Source: Viola odorata (taxonomy: Eukaryota > Streptophyta > Magnoliopsida > Malpighiales > Violaceae). From it: a stretch of DNA of 64,000 nt. The notes under the pieces are model-generated. The model made no database searches. It saw only the letters and a program-made list of their open reading frames with translations, and was not told where the DNA came from. Location: positions 5,838,001-5,902,000 of the forward strand of contig OY829546.1 of the NCBI GenBank assembly GCA_963691705.1, in the 5' to 3' direction. Both the position numbers and the translations under genes were made by a program. Every line of letters begins with the position of its first letter. Within the stretch, counting starts at the first letter, position 1. Shown here piece by piece: positions 40,043 through 51,756 of the stretch.

Positions 40043-41787
40043 TTCCCTATCCAACTATACAACAATTTCATATAAACCACTTTAGAAATATTGTAGTGAT
40101 GTAGATGGGGAAATAATGAGTAATGAAAAAGAATAAAAAAGAAAAGAATTAATGAAGACAAAGCTTAGTGGAGATAGATATACGTAGATGTTGCAGAGAA
40201 TATGATATCTACTGTAGATTTTGGGCACATGCAAAGGTACAAGAGGGTGCATTAATTACTCAATTACATATGATTTGGCAAAAATAAAATAAAATAAATA
40301 ATTAAAATTAATCAATATTTAAACAGGACAAATCCCACCCTCCTCTCCCTCAATCTCATTTAATATGCGATGCTCTTGTTGATATGCCATTTTCTTGTTT
40401 GTACACGAGGACTCCCACCTAACCCTCCTGTGCTTAATCAAGCTTTTTTCTTTGCATGTAATTAAGGTTTTTTCTTTTTTTTTTAATCTGTTTCCTCGCT
40501 CATAATTATCAGAATCGGACCGGATCAGTCAATCGAACCGATTAAACTGCGATCCAAACAAAAATTCGATTCGATTCAGCTATCTGATCGGATATGCATG
40601 CGAATCGAAAAAGGCATGTGATGAAAGTTTTTGTTTGGGCGTAGAATCACAAGTATCTCAAAGTCTACAATTAATGTGCTTTGAAATATAACGACTACAA
40701 GTTCATCAATAATATTTTATTTAAGAAATGAGACTGGCGAACTATTTATACACTCTAATATATAGTTTATTTTCAAAAAATGATACATGTATTAAGAAAG
40801 ACGTATGATCCGTGTAATTGTTCTCTCTCACACAGTAATCAACATAAAAAAATAGTAAAATCCAAGATGTGCATGTGCAAATGCCTATATTATATTGGTC
40901 GAAGTACTGCTCTAGCTAGCTAGCTAATAACTTAGGTGTTTGCGAATGGTTTAGGTAAGTGATCACCAAAGACTCCAACAATCCATAAACAAGTATGAAT
41001 GATTGAGTTGGATGAATCTTTATAGATACCAACATCTCTCTACAAACCAATATATATTCCATACCTCTGCCAAAAACATAATACGTAGCCATGAATCCTT
41101 ATGCTTAATGCCCAGATTATATAGAAGATTTTCTTGTACTATAATATTCCAGCAAAACGTCCCAGTTAAATGTATTTGGTTATACTCATTCTTTATATTT
41201 ATTCTAGAAATAGTGTGACCCGGGTCGCACAACTTTTTTGTATGCATACAATTTATATAATAATGTATATAGATTAACAATTTAATTTTTTTAAGTGACT
41301 AATTTAATAAGAGAAATAATCTATAAATTAATTACTACGTACTTTTTTAGTCACTTCATAATTAGTTATTTATTTTTTTAGCGTGGAGGTTCAAAGAGCC
41401 ATTATATAAATTTAAAACCTCCAATGATTAAATATAATATTTTTAGAATAAATATGACACTTAAGGGACTTTAATAGAAGAATTTAAAAGTCTTAGGTCT
41501 ATATATCCCTAAGTTCCATTCAAGGAAAACAAATTAAACATTCCCACAAAGACAAAAATTAAAAGTAAATAAATCGTTACGCTGCTACGAGCTAAAATAC
41601 AAGAATTAACAAAAAAAAACCACAACTATATATTTTTATTTTATTAACATTATTTAATAAACTGGTCACTACATTAAATATCAACTATTTCGAACTCAAA
41701 CCGGCCAGGACCCTGAAAAATAATAAAACTCTCCTTGCCAATAATGTTAACTTCAGACCTAAAGAAATACTAACCGTTAATTTAGAG

Positions 41788-41973
41788 TCAACCATGATGG
41801 TGAATGGCATGGAGGTTCGACACGTGGCTCAGTAACTGGAGAAGATGGACCCTACAAATGACTTGTAAATGCTGTGATATGGTCTTGAATTTGATCGATT
41901 GTCTGATCCTGCGCGTACCTTTTGCAAATTGCACAACCTGTGCTAGCAAAACCAACATCCCTAGTGCTCGCAT
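41788..41973 (-). CDS. Hypothetical small secreted peptide (unproven)
   Basis: A 61-residue frame begins MRALGMLVLLAQVVQFAKG, which looks like a short signal peptide, and continues with a basic, His-rich tail. A GTACGC just after the AAAG codon end could also be a splice donor, which would make this the first exon of a longer gene. No family is recognised, and the tail shows no known peptide-hormone motif. Treat it as a candidate only; chance is quite possible. Confidence 0.2.
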   Translation of the reverse strand: MRALGMLVLLAQVVQFAKGTRRIRQSIKFKTISQHLQVICRVHLLQLLSHVSNLHAIHHHG

Positions 41974-43089
41974 GATCTTTTCTTAATCGTTGGATAATAA
42001 TATATAGTTTCTCATGTTATTGTTTAATATTATTGCTTAATCATCATCCCTAATTGTGATTAACTTAATCTTCATCACTCCAAAACCCTAATAATGTATT
42101 TTATTTCATTTGCTAATGATCAATTATACAATATCTATCGTACTCTATATGTATATTATACTAATTAATTGGTTGATTTGAGGTACTAGCTACTGGCCAA
42201 ACATTTATCTAATTAATCTTATGTTACACAATATATATAAGTTGTCTGATGATCTGTCTTCCAGATTTATGCATTCTGATGATGAAGATTCTTCCGAATT
42301 ATCCTTTGAGATTTGTTCTAGTACTTGGAAATTATTCTTCCAAATTGTCCCAAATATATGTATGCATCCACCAATATTCTCTACTAGTAGTACTCTTGTG
42401 GTTGTTTTTCCAACCATTCTTTGTCGACGTTGCTTTCAATCTCTACAATATAAGCAAACCCTATCAATTAGTGCATGCATTCAAAATATGTAAGCTGCTA
42501 CCCGATCAAAGACTTAGTTGTTATGATCAGGACAAGACCGAACATAGAATTGCTTGAAGTATAACATTTGGAGAAATAAAATTCTACGAGTATCTTTTAA
42601 TGGGAATGATACTGTCTGTTTTGACTCCAAACTCGCACGAAATATTCAAGATTTTACCTGAGGAGTAGGCATCACTGTTGAACCACGTTAAAAAAATATA
42701 TTATTTATTTTCCGTCATTTTATTTATCTGTTTACGACGTAAATTGAGTTTAATTATAAAGAAATGAGATAGATGAATATGATGGGATAAAAAGCATTAT
42801 TTAAAAAAGTGAAGAATGAGCTCATCATCAGCATTTGGATCACACTATAAGTTGCTTACAAAATAATATAAATTGAAGTTTCGTTTCATCATCAAGTTTA
42901 ATAGTCAAACTATACATCCTGTAAAGCAGCCAACTCTTATGGGCTGATTGAAAAGATGATATATATTCCCAATGAAATCTATCTACTATATAATTAAATT
43001 AATTATTCACTTCCATGTGGGAGGGGGAGGTGGGCGACCAATTGTGCCAGATGTCATTTTAACTAATTAACGGCAACTCCACCAAGTGG

Positions 43090-43260
43090 ATATCCCACAT
43101 TTAATACCTCCAGCCCAAAATGATTGAGAAAGCCCAAAATGGGATAGTAAAGAAGAAAGAAAGAAGTCCAGATCCATCAACACAAAGTGCGCACGACAAA
43201 AGGCCCATGAAATGATGGGCTTGAAAGAACATTCGGCCCAGTTCATCTCGGCCTCTAAAA
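43090..43260 (+). promoter_or_regulatory. Cluster of TGGGC(C/T)/GGCCCA site-II-like motifs upstream of the EF-Ts gene
   Basis: The stretch contains AGCCCAAAA twice, GGCCCATGAAATGATGGGCTTG and CGGCCCAG. Site II elements of this kind are bound by TCP factors and are common in promoters of plant translation and ribosome genes. They lie about 260-430 bp upstream of the proposed leader intron donor at 43522. Confidence 0.55.
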
Positions 43261-43521
43261 ATTAATTTAAGTAAGAACGTGGTGGAGGTATGGATGGAAC
43301 CAGGAAAAACAAAAACGAGAAATGGAGATGAAAAACATAATCTCCTCTCCTTTCCTTAGATAAGGATTTAAAGCCCCACCTTTCATTTCCCTCCCCCCCT
43401 TCTCTGACAATGAATTCTCTCCATCACTACACTATCACCTAGCTTTCTTCACCTACAAACTTGAAAATTACTGAGCTTCCCTTCTTTACATGACACTTGA
43501 TTCTTCTTGAGAACTTTTAAG

Positions 43522-44462
43522 GTACACTTCCGTTCCTCACTCGATTTTCAGCTAATGGGTTCATTGTTTTTTATGCTACTCTGCCTGTTTTTGAGACTTA
43601 GCAGTATTACTTAGTTGTTTCCTGATGTGGGTTTTCGTAATTCCCTGCTAGTTTGTTGTTTTGTTGCATGGTTTTGCTTGTTGGGTGTCTGCTTATTGGG
43701 GGTGGCTATTGGTTTTGCTTCAATTCTCGTAGTGTTTGGTGAAATTGGGTATTATATGTGTTTTGACTTTGAGAGTGAGGCAGTTTGTTGGTGGAATTTT
43801 GTGGAAATGAATTTTGGGACTAATATGCAATAGAAAAGAACTGTTTCGTAGTGATTGTTTCGTTTCGATTAGGAGGTTTGCAGTTGTGGCGGATACTGTA
43901 GTTGTTTCGGAGTTCACGTTTGTGTGCATAATTATGGTTGAAGATAGTCATCATTCATCATGAGGTTATATCACATGAAGTCAGTCAATTTGCTGAAATT
44001 TATTGCTTAAACATTTGTAGTAGTCTGCAGAAAATGAGCAGGAGTGCAAGACTTAGGCATCATAGACGCAATAGTTTGACTCGATATTTAGGAAATTTAG
44101 GATTGTTGGAGAAAACAGTGTGAAGTTGCAGCTTTCTTTCTTTTCTCTACATATTCAACCGATCTCTAAGGTTCGGAGTTCAAGAGAGATAAGTGGATAA
44201 GTCATCATTTATCTCCCTCTCGCTCGTGACTTCATTGTTATTGTTTCCTAGACCACTACCAGGATGTTTTTTTCCTTTCCTTTTTCTAGTGTTGAGTAGT
44301 TTTCTTTGTAAAGCATTAACTAATTGTAAAACCAGTGAGATGTTCCAATTTAAGAACACTTAGACCAGATGTGTGGAAGGAAGTGTGACTACTGTTCTTT
44401 TGTGTACTGTTTCATTTTAATAGAAAGTTAATCTTGCAGTGCATTTTTCTACTTTTGAGCAG
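43522..44462 (+). other. Probable leader (5' UTR) intron of the EF-Ts gene
   Basis: A donor AAG|GTACAC at 43521/43522 and an acceptor GAGCAG ending at 44462 enclose a T-rich 941-bp segment. A short untranslated exon of about 60 bases then runs to the ATG at 44524. The length and base bias are typical of leader introns in highly expressed plant genes. The small frames at 43615-43833 and 43938-44123 fall inside it and are not supported. Confidence 0.55.
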
Positions 44463-44523
44463 GTGAAGATTGGAGTTAAACACTTAGTTTAGGTGCAGAC
44501 TGAACTACACAACTTAAGTGAAC

Positions 44524-47500
44524 ATGACCCCTGTCATTCCATGTTCGACAAGTAGTACTTATCTCATCCCTGGAACTGCATTTACAATAAAGAAGCATAA
44601 CCATCTCAAAAACGGCAGTTTGTCAAGAAAATCCACAAGACATACATTATCCTTACAACGACTCGTACTGCCACTTCCCTCTTCTGTCACAGTATTGCCG
44701 CAGTACAGAAGTAACCATGCTTTGCTTCGTAGATCTTTACAACATGTAGTATCAGCGACGGGGACTGATGTAGCAGTAGAGGAAGCAGATTCACCTGTAG
44801 CAAATGAAGATTCTGGTGGAGCTTCAGTAACTTCTGCAGATGAAGGTGAAACAATTGAAAAATCCGCTATTATATCAGAAGCCTCTCCTGCTCCAGGTCA
44901 ATCGAAGCGTTCAAGACCCACTAGGAAAAGTGAGATGCCTCCTGTAAAGGATGAGGATTTGGTTCCTGGTGCAACATTTACTGGGAAAGTAAGATCAATC
45001 CAGCCATTTGGTGCTTTTGTTGATTTTGGAGCCTTCACAGATGGCCTTGTACATGTTTCTAGGATGAGTGAAAGTTATGTTAAGGATGTTGGGGAAATAG
45101 TATCGGTTGGACAAGAAGTGAAGGTGAGGTTAATTGAGGGAAATACTGAAACGGGGCGCATCTCGCTTACTATGCGTGAAAGTGATGATATCAATAAGTT
45201 GCAGCAGCGGAAAGATTCTACTACCACAGAAACTGGTGATAAGCCAAGGCCTGCCAGAAGAAATACTTCAAAGCCCGGTCAGAGAAGAGAAGAAAGTAAA
45301 AGCTCAAAATTCGCTAGGGGGCAGGACCTAGAGGGCACAGTTAAGAATTTGACTAGGGCTGGTGCTTTTATATCTCTCCCAGAGGGTGAAGAAGGATTCC
45401 TTCCCACAGCAGAAGAAGCTGATGATGGAATTGGAACCATGATGGGGGGATCATCACTGAGTGTAGGCCAGGAAGTCAGCGTTCGGGTGTTGCGTATCGG
45501 GAGAGGACAGGTTACTTTGACAATGAAGAAGGAAGAAGGTGGCAAGTTGGACATGGAGTTGAACCAAGGAGTTGTCCATTCTGCAACAAACGCCTTTGTG
45601 TTTGCTTTCCGTGAGAACAAGGACATTGCTGCATTTTTGGATGAGAGGGAAAAAGTGGTAAAAGCAGTGGAAGAACCTGTGAAGCCAGAACCTTCTGTAG
45701 AAATAGAACAAAGTGAAGCCACCTCTGATCCTGTTGAAGTACAGGACCAACTGGTAAGCAGTGATGATGTATCAGTCACTGTTCCTCCTACAGTAGCTGA
45801 TACGGTAGAAGGTGAAGAAACCTCAAAGGAGCTGGCTGTGGAAGCCACTGTTGCCAGTGATGTTAAGGAGGCAGAAAGTGTGGAATCCATATCACCAAGT
45901 TTGGATGGTTCAGCACAAACCATAGAGAAAGGAGAGGAAAGCTCTGCGATTTTGGAGTCTCCAGAAAGTCTGGTTGATGAAAAAGTTATAGAGAGTAAAG
46001 CCGCCGATGCCATTGCTAATGATGAAGTACAAATAGAGACTCCAAGTGCAGAGAGTGAAATTTCTTCCAATGCACCAACTCAAGAAGATGGCGTGGGAGC
46101 TATCCCCGAGGAAAATGGAAGTATCCAAGGCTCAGGTATGCAGCAGGATGTTCCTTCTCCCTAAAATTAGAACTATTATGGGTAACATAGAGATCCAGAG
46201 AGAGTGAAGTTTTCCATGAGGCTTCTTAGATATCCACAGAGGTCCCTAGAATTAGTCTGGTATTGACATGTAAAGTCCCTAATATGCTTGGGATAGTGGC
46301 TCCATTTGATTATTTAGCTTTGTCCGTTGTCTTTGGTACCTCCATTCAAATATTATTTAATTTTATTATTATCAGTATTTCCTAAATCTTTAGAGACGGT
46401 GGTTATGAAAATTCTAAATTTTCTAGTGCACTTACTTGTCACGCTCTTTTCCTTTTTTATATGCAAGTCAATGATCTTGTTTGTTACTCATTTTTCAATC
46501 CACCCATGCACCTCAAGACCATAATTCACTGGTGTTTTTTTTCTCCAAAAAAAGGAAGAAAAAAAATCCATGATAGAATTTTGGATTGCTAGAATGTCTG
46601 TGTATTTTCAATGTTGCTTCTACATTTCCTTTTTTCTCTACCTTTCATTTTCCTTAGAATTCATTCTGTTGACAGTTGGGGTGGAAAGTATAGAAAATTC
46701 TGATCCATCTGGAGGTGCAGTTGATACACAAGACCCGTCATCTGAAAGCCAGGCTGTTGAAGTAGTTGCGACGAAAGGTTTCTACCTCTTTTCTGTATTC
46801 ATCATTTTTTGTTGTTGCGTGTGCTAATGAATACAGATTCCAGTATGTCTTAGTGATGTCCTTTTATTAAAAGTTGTAGATTCCACTTTCTACCTGTTCA
46901 CTCTCTTTTTTTTGAAAAAAAATGGCTTGCAGCAACTATTTCCCCAGCCCTGGTGAAGAAGCTGCGTGAAGAAACAGGAGCTGGAATGATGGATTGCAAG
47001 AAAGCTCTTTCAGAGACCGGAGGTGATATCAATAAAGCTCAGGAGTTCCTCCGAAAGAAAGGATTAGCAAGTGCAGATAAGAAAGCTAGCAGAGCCACTG
47101 CCGAAGGAAGAATTGGTTCTTACATTCATGATAGCAGGATTGGGGTCCTGATAGAGGTGAACTGCGAGACAGATTTTGTCTCCAGGGGTGATATTTTCAA
47201 GGAGTTGGTCGATGATCTAGCCATGCAGGTGGCTGCTTGCCCTCAAGTACAATATCTCGCCATTGAAGATGTTCCTGAAGAGATCGTGAACAAGGAAAAA
47301 GAGATTGAGATGCAGAAGGAAGATCTATTGTCAAAACCAGAGCAGTTCAGATCAAAGATTGTGGAAGGGCGGATCAGGAAAAGGCTTGAGGAACTAGCAT
47401 TGCTTGAGCAGCCCTATATAAAGAATGATAAGGTGGTGGTAAAGGACTTGGTGAAGCAGACAATCGCAACTATTGGTGAGAATATGAAAGTGAAGAGGTT

Positions 47501-48406
47501 TGTTCGCTACAATCTTGGTGAAGGCTTGGAGAAGAAAAGCCAGGATTTTGCTGCTGAGGTTGCTGCTCAAACTGCAGCGAAGACCAAACCAGCACCAGCA
47601 ACAGAGCAGCCTGCTGCAGCAGAAGCCAAGGAAACCACTCCTCAGTAAGTAGCTTTTCTCTAGAAGTATTTCTTGGAACTGTAAATTTGTAGAAGTAAAT
47701 ATGTTCTTTTTCGTTTTATTTTCTTCATATATTAGCATATACATTTCGAATCTTCAATTTTTTTACATTTGCATTACACTATTTTTGCAGGCCACCGGCA
47801 GTAGCAGTCTCTGCTGCTCTGGTTAAGCAACTGAGGGAAGAAACTGGAGCTGGGATGATGGACTGCAAAAAGGCCCTTTCAGAAACTGGTGGGGATCTTG
47901 AGAAGGCGCAGGAATATCTTAGAAAGAAGGGTCTTTCAACTGCTGACAAGAAATCCAGCCGGCTTGCAGCTGATGGCAGAATTGGTTCCTATATCCACGA
48001 CGCCCGCATTGGGGTAATGATTGAAGTCAACAGTGAAACCGACTTCGTAGGAAGAAGTGAAAAGTTCAAGGAATTGGTTGATGATCTAGCAATGCAAGTT
48101 GCTGCCTGCCCACAAGTGCAGTATGTATCCATTGAGGACATCCCCGAAAGCACACGAAACAAGGAAAAAGAGATGGAAATGCAGAGAGAGGACCTCTTGT
48201 CGAAACCAGAGAACATACGAGAAAAGATCGTCGAGGGAAGGGTGTCAAAGAGGCTCGGCGAGCTTGTTCTTCTTGAGCAACCCTACATCAAGGATGACAG
48301 CCTCTTGGTGAAAGATCTGGTGAAGCAGACCGTTGCTGCTCTTGGTGAGAACTTAAAAGTGCGAAGGTTTGTTCGGTTTACTCTCGGAGAACCCACCGAC
48401 GCATAA
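44524..48406 (+). CDS. PETs: Plastid elongation factor Ts polyprotein (S1-S1-EF-Ts-EF-Ts)
   Basis: Four exons: 44524-46135, 46676-46777, 46933-47644, 47791-48406, giving 1014 codons (1013 residues), all in phase. An in-frame GTG at 44518 is rejected in favour of the ATG at 44524. Residues 1 to about 80 form a Ser/Arg-rich transit peptide. Two S1 RNA-binding domains follow (about 145-215 and 266-335), then an acidic Glu/Val/Ser-rich linker (about 370-570). Two full EF-Ts units follow (about 575-775 and 815-1010), each with [11 protein letters not shown] and the EF-Tu-contacting TDFV loop. The architecture is that of the algal PETs polyprotein and Arabidopsis EMB2726: the S1 part resembles ribosomal protein PSRP-7 and the rest is the EF-Tu nucleotide-exchange factor. 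If intron 1 is retained, translation stops at 46164, giving an S1-only product of about 546 residues. Confidence 0.95.
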
Positions 48407-48971
48407 AACAGAAAGGTTAAGCAGAGAATACTGAAGCAAATCAAGAAAACCAACCTCGGCATTGCTACAACTAATTTTTGATGAGAGAATAGACTGATTC
48501 TTTTCCTTTTTTATTAATGCAAGTTATATACTTTTTTCATGTAGTTGTAGTATCACCAAACTCTTGCCGTAATGCATCTTTTCATTTCTAAACCAGAAGT
48601 ACTATACTATAATACATTTTAAATTACCAAATCAAAATAATAAATTATTATGATAATAATTCAGATTTTTTAAAAAAAAAAAAAGAAGAGAGACTGAAAA
48701 GTGAAAAGTATGGGAATTTTCACTTTATAATTTCGTATCCAAAACAAATGTACAAGAATTACAAGTATGCATCTGAATAGGAAATGGTCCATGTAAGATA
48801 TCACTCCAAGTTTGATGGTAAATAACAAGCCTAAAATTCTCTTCCAGCAGACTTGGCCAGAACGTAAGTGGAAAAATGAGTTTCAATTTTCCCGCGCCTT
48901 TCTCCGGTACGATTTGCTGTATATATCCATCATCTAAAATGACATTTCATGCACAAACTTGATGCAGAGCA
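48407..48971. other. EF-Ts 3' UTR facing the 3' end of the METTL5-like locus
   Basis: The left half is the 3' UTR of the EF-Ts gene (a long T-rich tract near 48500-48530 suggests polyadenylation around there). The right half would be the 3' UTR of the converging METTL5-like gene. An A run near 48670-48685 separates them. No other feature was seen. Confidence 0.5.
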
Positions 48972-50901
48972 TTAAGTAGTAGCCTTTCCATGATTACTTT
49001 TGGGGGCAAACCGCCAGAGGTCTACTGCAATATCCACCTCTTTTTTCTTGTGAAATTTATATAGTCGCGGCACATCAAATCAAAGCTGAACAAATCAAGA
49101 AAAAGAACAGACCAAAAGAGAGTAAGAAAGCAAGCTTTGCTGATTGGAGTAACAAGATTGTCACTTTGCTGGACAACTAAAGTAACTCTAGTTTCACAAG
49201 GGACGGTCGACCAGCAAAAGCAAAAGCAATAAAAAGCCAACTTTACCAACCTCACACAAAACCTCAAAACCTCGACGCTGCTTGCCCCAAGGTCCCGCAC
49301 CGCTGCCCTTTTTATATTCTGAAAGAAAGGAGAAAAACGCAATCCATTATGGTTGTCTCGATAATGTCCTAATTAAAATTCAACGGGCTAATATGCCACC
49401 AGATCAGGTATATAGGTTAGTCCATGAAATGATCGGTACTGTTAAAATCCCAAGCCACGCATGATCCAACTAACTGAATTATATTGGTGCTAAAAAGACC
49501 AGGCAATTTAGCAGTGACGGATAGGAACCAACTGCCTGCTAGAAAACAACAAAAGAAGACCACTTACATCTCTTGTTGAGGTCTTTTGTAATGAATAAAC
49601 TGCGTGAGAAGCAATCTAGCAAAAGCAACAATGCACAAACCATAGCCCGTCAGAGGACATACCATGTACAAAGAAATAAAAATGAACTACAGTAATAATA
49701 ATAAAGTTAAACATGGAAGACAGAACAAACACTTACTTTTAAAGCAGCAGAAAGAAAGTCCATATCAGCACCCTTATTCCGGGTCCCAAATGGAGGGTTC
49801 ATCACAACAGTGTCCACAAGATTTCCTACGCAAAAGTTAATCCTTAGATGGAGATATGACTTCAGAGTGAGAAGTAAATCCAAAAAAAACCAAATTGACA
49901 CTGAACATGCAAGACTTAAAAGTATCCAGTTATTTTACTACCTCTCCATACAAAGTTCTTAATGTGGCTTAAGAAAATTAATGTCCAACTGCAGGTTCAA
50001 GCAAGGAAAGGATGAATCAGTTAAGCATGAGATCCACCATTCTGCTAAAGACTTCATATGAGTGCATCCCAAACTCTTATTTTTCTTGACAGAACACACA
50101 ATCTGTGGGACAGCAATCAAAAAAGAAAAAACAGAAAGTACCCCGAGATCCTCTGCATTTACTGATGCTAATTCAAGAGATTGCGGATCCACATCAATGC
50201 CAATTACCTGCCTGTTCCAAAGTTAAAAACAACAGTAAGAGGAGCATCATAACTTCATAAGTACCAGTCCACAAACGTAAACCAAACAAATAAGAAAAAT
50301 TATAAACAAACTCGGCATAGAAGTTCATAGCAAGTCTGCGCCCACAAGGGAAGCTGCAATACCCAGTGTGCCACACCCACAACCAAAATCGGCCACAACC
50401 TTATCACTCACATCCCCAAATGAATTTTCTGCCTGTTCATCATAAATCACCAAATGGATTACACATTCGACAAAAGAATGAAAAGTATACTTAAACAAAA
50501 CATCATTTTCATGCTTCGTTTAAAAGAATAGCTCCTATCTTGGAAGCTACTAAACAAGTATAGTTTAGGCGCTTTTTACGCAGACCCATTAGTTCATTTG
50601 ATACAAGCAAGCATATTTAAGCCATAACAAGAACAATGGTGGTGCATACTACACAAGCACTGGATAGATAAGTGAATTAGGAAGATGATTACCGTATAGA
50701 GCATGCGGGAAGCAATATGAGGTCCAGTTGGATACTGTTCCAGCTCGTACTGCGCTTAAAATAAACACATTCTAATTAGCAAACTATACATTTCATTCAT
50801 CACTGAGTACTCAGTAACTGTTAGAGAGAGAAAAGAGACACCTTTGGGTTGGTGAACTGCTGAAGGTCACCTAACAAGCTTTCTAGTCGCTTCAGCTTCA
50901 T
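48972..50901 (-). pseudogene. METTL5: METTL5-like N6-adenine rRNA methyltransferase, apparently inactivated
   Basis: Nine exon remnants are readable in order: 50842-50901 (MKLKRLESLLGDLQQFTNPK), 50693-50749, about 50335-50432 (VADFGCGCGTLGIA, SAM site), 50142 to about 50211 (QVIGIDVDPQSLELA), 49942-49988, 49737-49825 (VVMNPPFGTRNKGADMDF, the NPPF catalytic motif), 49568-49615, 49251-49318 and 48972-49085 (LYKFHKKKEVDIAVDLWRF). Homologues methylate 18S rRNA adenosine. The frame is broken several ways. Exon 3 appears to end at CT rather than a GT donor. Exon 5 is 47 bases where phase demands 49 and reads to a stop. Exon 8 has an 8-bp tandem duplication (68 bases for an expected 60). The last exon has TGA where CGA is expected. 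A MITE lies 29 bp before the ATG. Sequencing error is unlikely to explain all of these. Confidence 0.8.
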
Positions 50902-50930
50902 ATCTTCGATTTGATTTCTTTAATTTACTA

Positions 50931-51271
50931 CTCCCTCCGTTTTTTTTACTTCACGTTTTAGTCTAAAAATTGATGTTTGTTAATAATTAATGTTTTCGTT
51001 GTTCATGACGTTTTCATTTTTTTAATATTATTTTTGACATAAATAATATTGAAAAGACTGGTTTTTTTTTTAATATTATTTTCTGACATGAATAATATTG
51101 TTTTTTTTTTAAAAATAATATTAAATACTGACTCGGTCCCACTTTAAAGTTATTTTTTTAACTTTTTAATTTTGTTTCTGATAAGATAAAAGCTGATTTT
51201 TTTATACTGACCCGTTTTTTCTTAAAATGTGTGAATAGTGGGCTCGCATCAATTAAAAAAAACGAAAGGAG
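50931..51271. mobile_element. Stowaway-like MITE immediately upstream of the METTL5-like gene
   Basis: A 341-bp element flanked by TA (50929-50930, 51272-51273), with ends CTCCCTCCGTTTTTTTTACT and, in reverse complement, CTCCTTTCGTTTTTTTTAAT. Internally, AATATTATTTT(T/C)TGACAT(A/G)AATAATATT occurs twice. Its left edge is 29 bp from the ATG of the METTL5-like pseudogene, so it sits in what should be the leader or core promoter. It encodes no protein. Confidence 0.85.
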
Positions 51272-51339
51272 TATTTCTTTTTTCCCAGCAAAGAAAAAAA
51301 AAACCCTTTCGCCAAACGAAAGGAAAAGAAAATTCAAAG

Positions 51340-51475
51340 TGAAAGACTAGTTGGTTCTCGTCGTAGCAACCCTAATCCGATTCTGAGAAGAATCCGCGAG
51401 CAGGATATTCTGGTTCTGGGAAGAATCCCCTGGCCCATTTTGGTGTCTATTAATCTATTGGGCCGGCCTATTTCC
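51340..51475 (-). promoter_or_regulatory. Displaced METTL5-like promoter with telo-box and GGCCCA motifs
   Basis: On the minus strand the sequence carries GGCCGGCCCAATAG, TGGGCCAGGGG and ATTAGGGTTGC. Telo-boxes (AAACCCTAA type) together with site II motifs are typical of plant ribosome-biogenesis gene promoters, fitting an rRNA methyltransferase. The MITE at 50931-51271 now separates it from the coding region. It could alternatively be transcribed leader. Confidence 0.45.
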
Positions 51476-51667
51476 TTTCTCCTTTTTCCCCTTACGTTTT
51501 TCTTGGTATTCTCTATGGAATCTCGTTCCACTAGTCATTTGAACCACACAAAAAAACTAATCCCGTTCGAGTATAGTCGAACTGTAACTTTAGGGAAAAA
51601 CAATCCTCTTCCTTTTCAGTTTTTAATTAGTTTTCTTGAATAATGGAAGTTCTCTTCTAATTAAACA

Positions 51668-51756
51668 TTAGGAGCTGTTAAATCATGCTACTTTTAAGAA
51701 GTTCTAGGAGCTGTTAAATCATGCTACCTTATGTATTTAGGTTATGTATTTAGATC
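51668..51756. repeat. Two short direct tandem-type duplications
   Basis: TAGGAGCTGTTAAATCATGC occurs at about 51669 and again at about 51705; directly after, TTATGTATTTAG occurs twice in a row. These are small local duplications in non-coding DNA 3' of the RPB5 gene. Confidence 0.7.

Larger units (their letters stand above)
35787..43510. other. Gene-poor AT-rich intergenic region
   Basis: About 7.7 kb with no supported protein gene. It holds the SPEAR promoter at its left edge, two related copies of an AGATCG(T/C)AACGC-containing sequence near 36400-36540, a SINE-like fragment (37318-37375), a TA microsatellite near 37400-37418, a degenerate MITE (37725-37960), a 50-bp palindrome (39993-40042), and AACCGATT-type repeat debris near 40505-40600. 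Open frames here are short and AT-driven. One, at 41788-41973 (-), has a signal-peptide-like start and is listed separately. Confidence 0.6.

Noticed and set aside
45279..46070. 263-codon minus-strand frame
   Set aside because: It lies wholly opposite the acidic linker and S1 region of the EF-Ts gene. Its Ser/Thr-rich product has no family features, and the sense frame is clearly conserved.
49022..49342. 106-codon minus-strand frame
   Set aside because: It reads through exon 8 of the METTL5-like locus into the intron in the frame created by the 8-bp duplication. It is a by-product of that lesion, not a separate gene.
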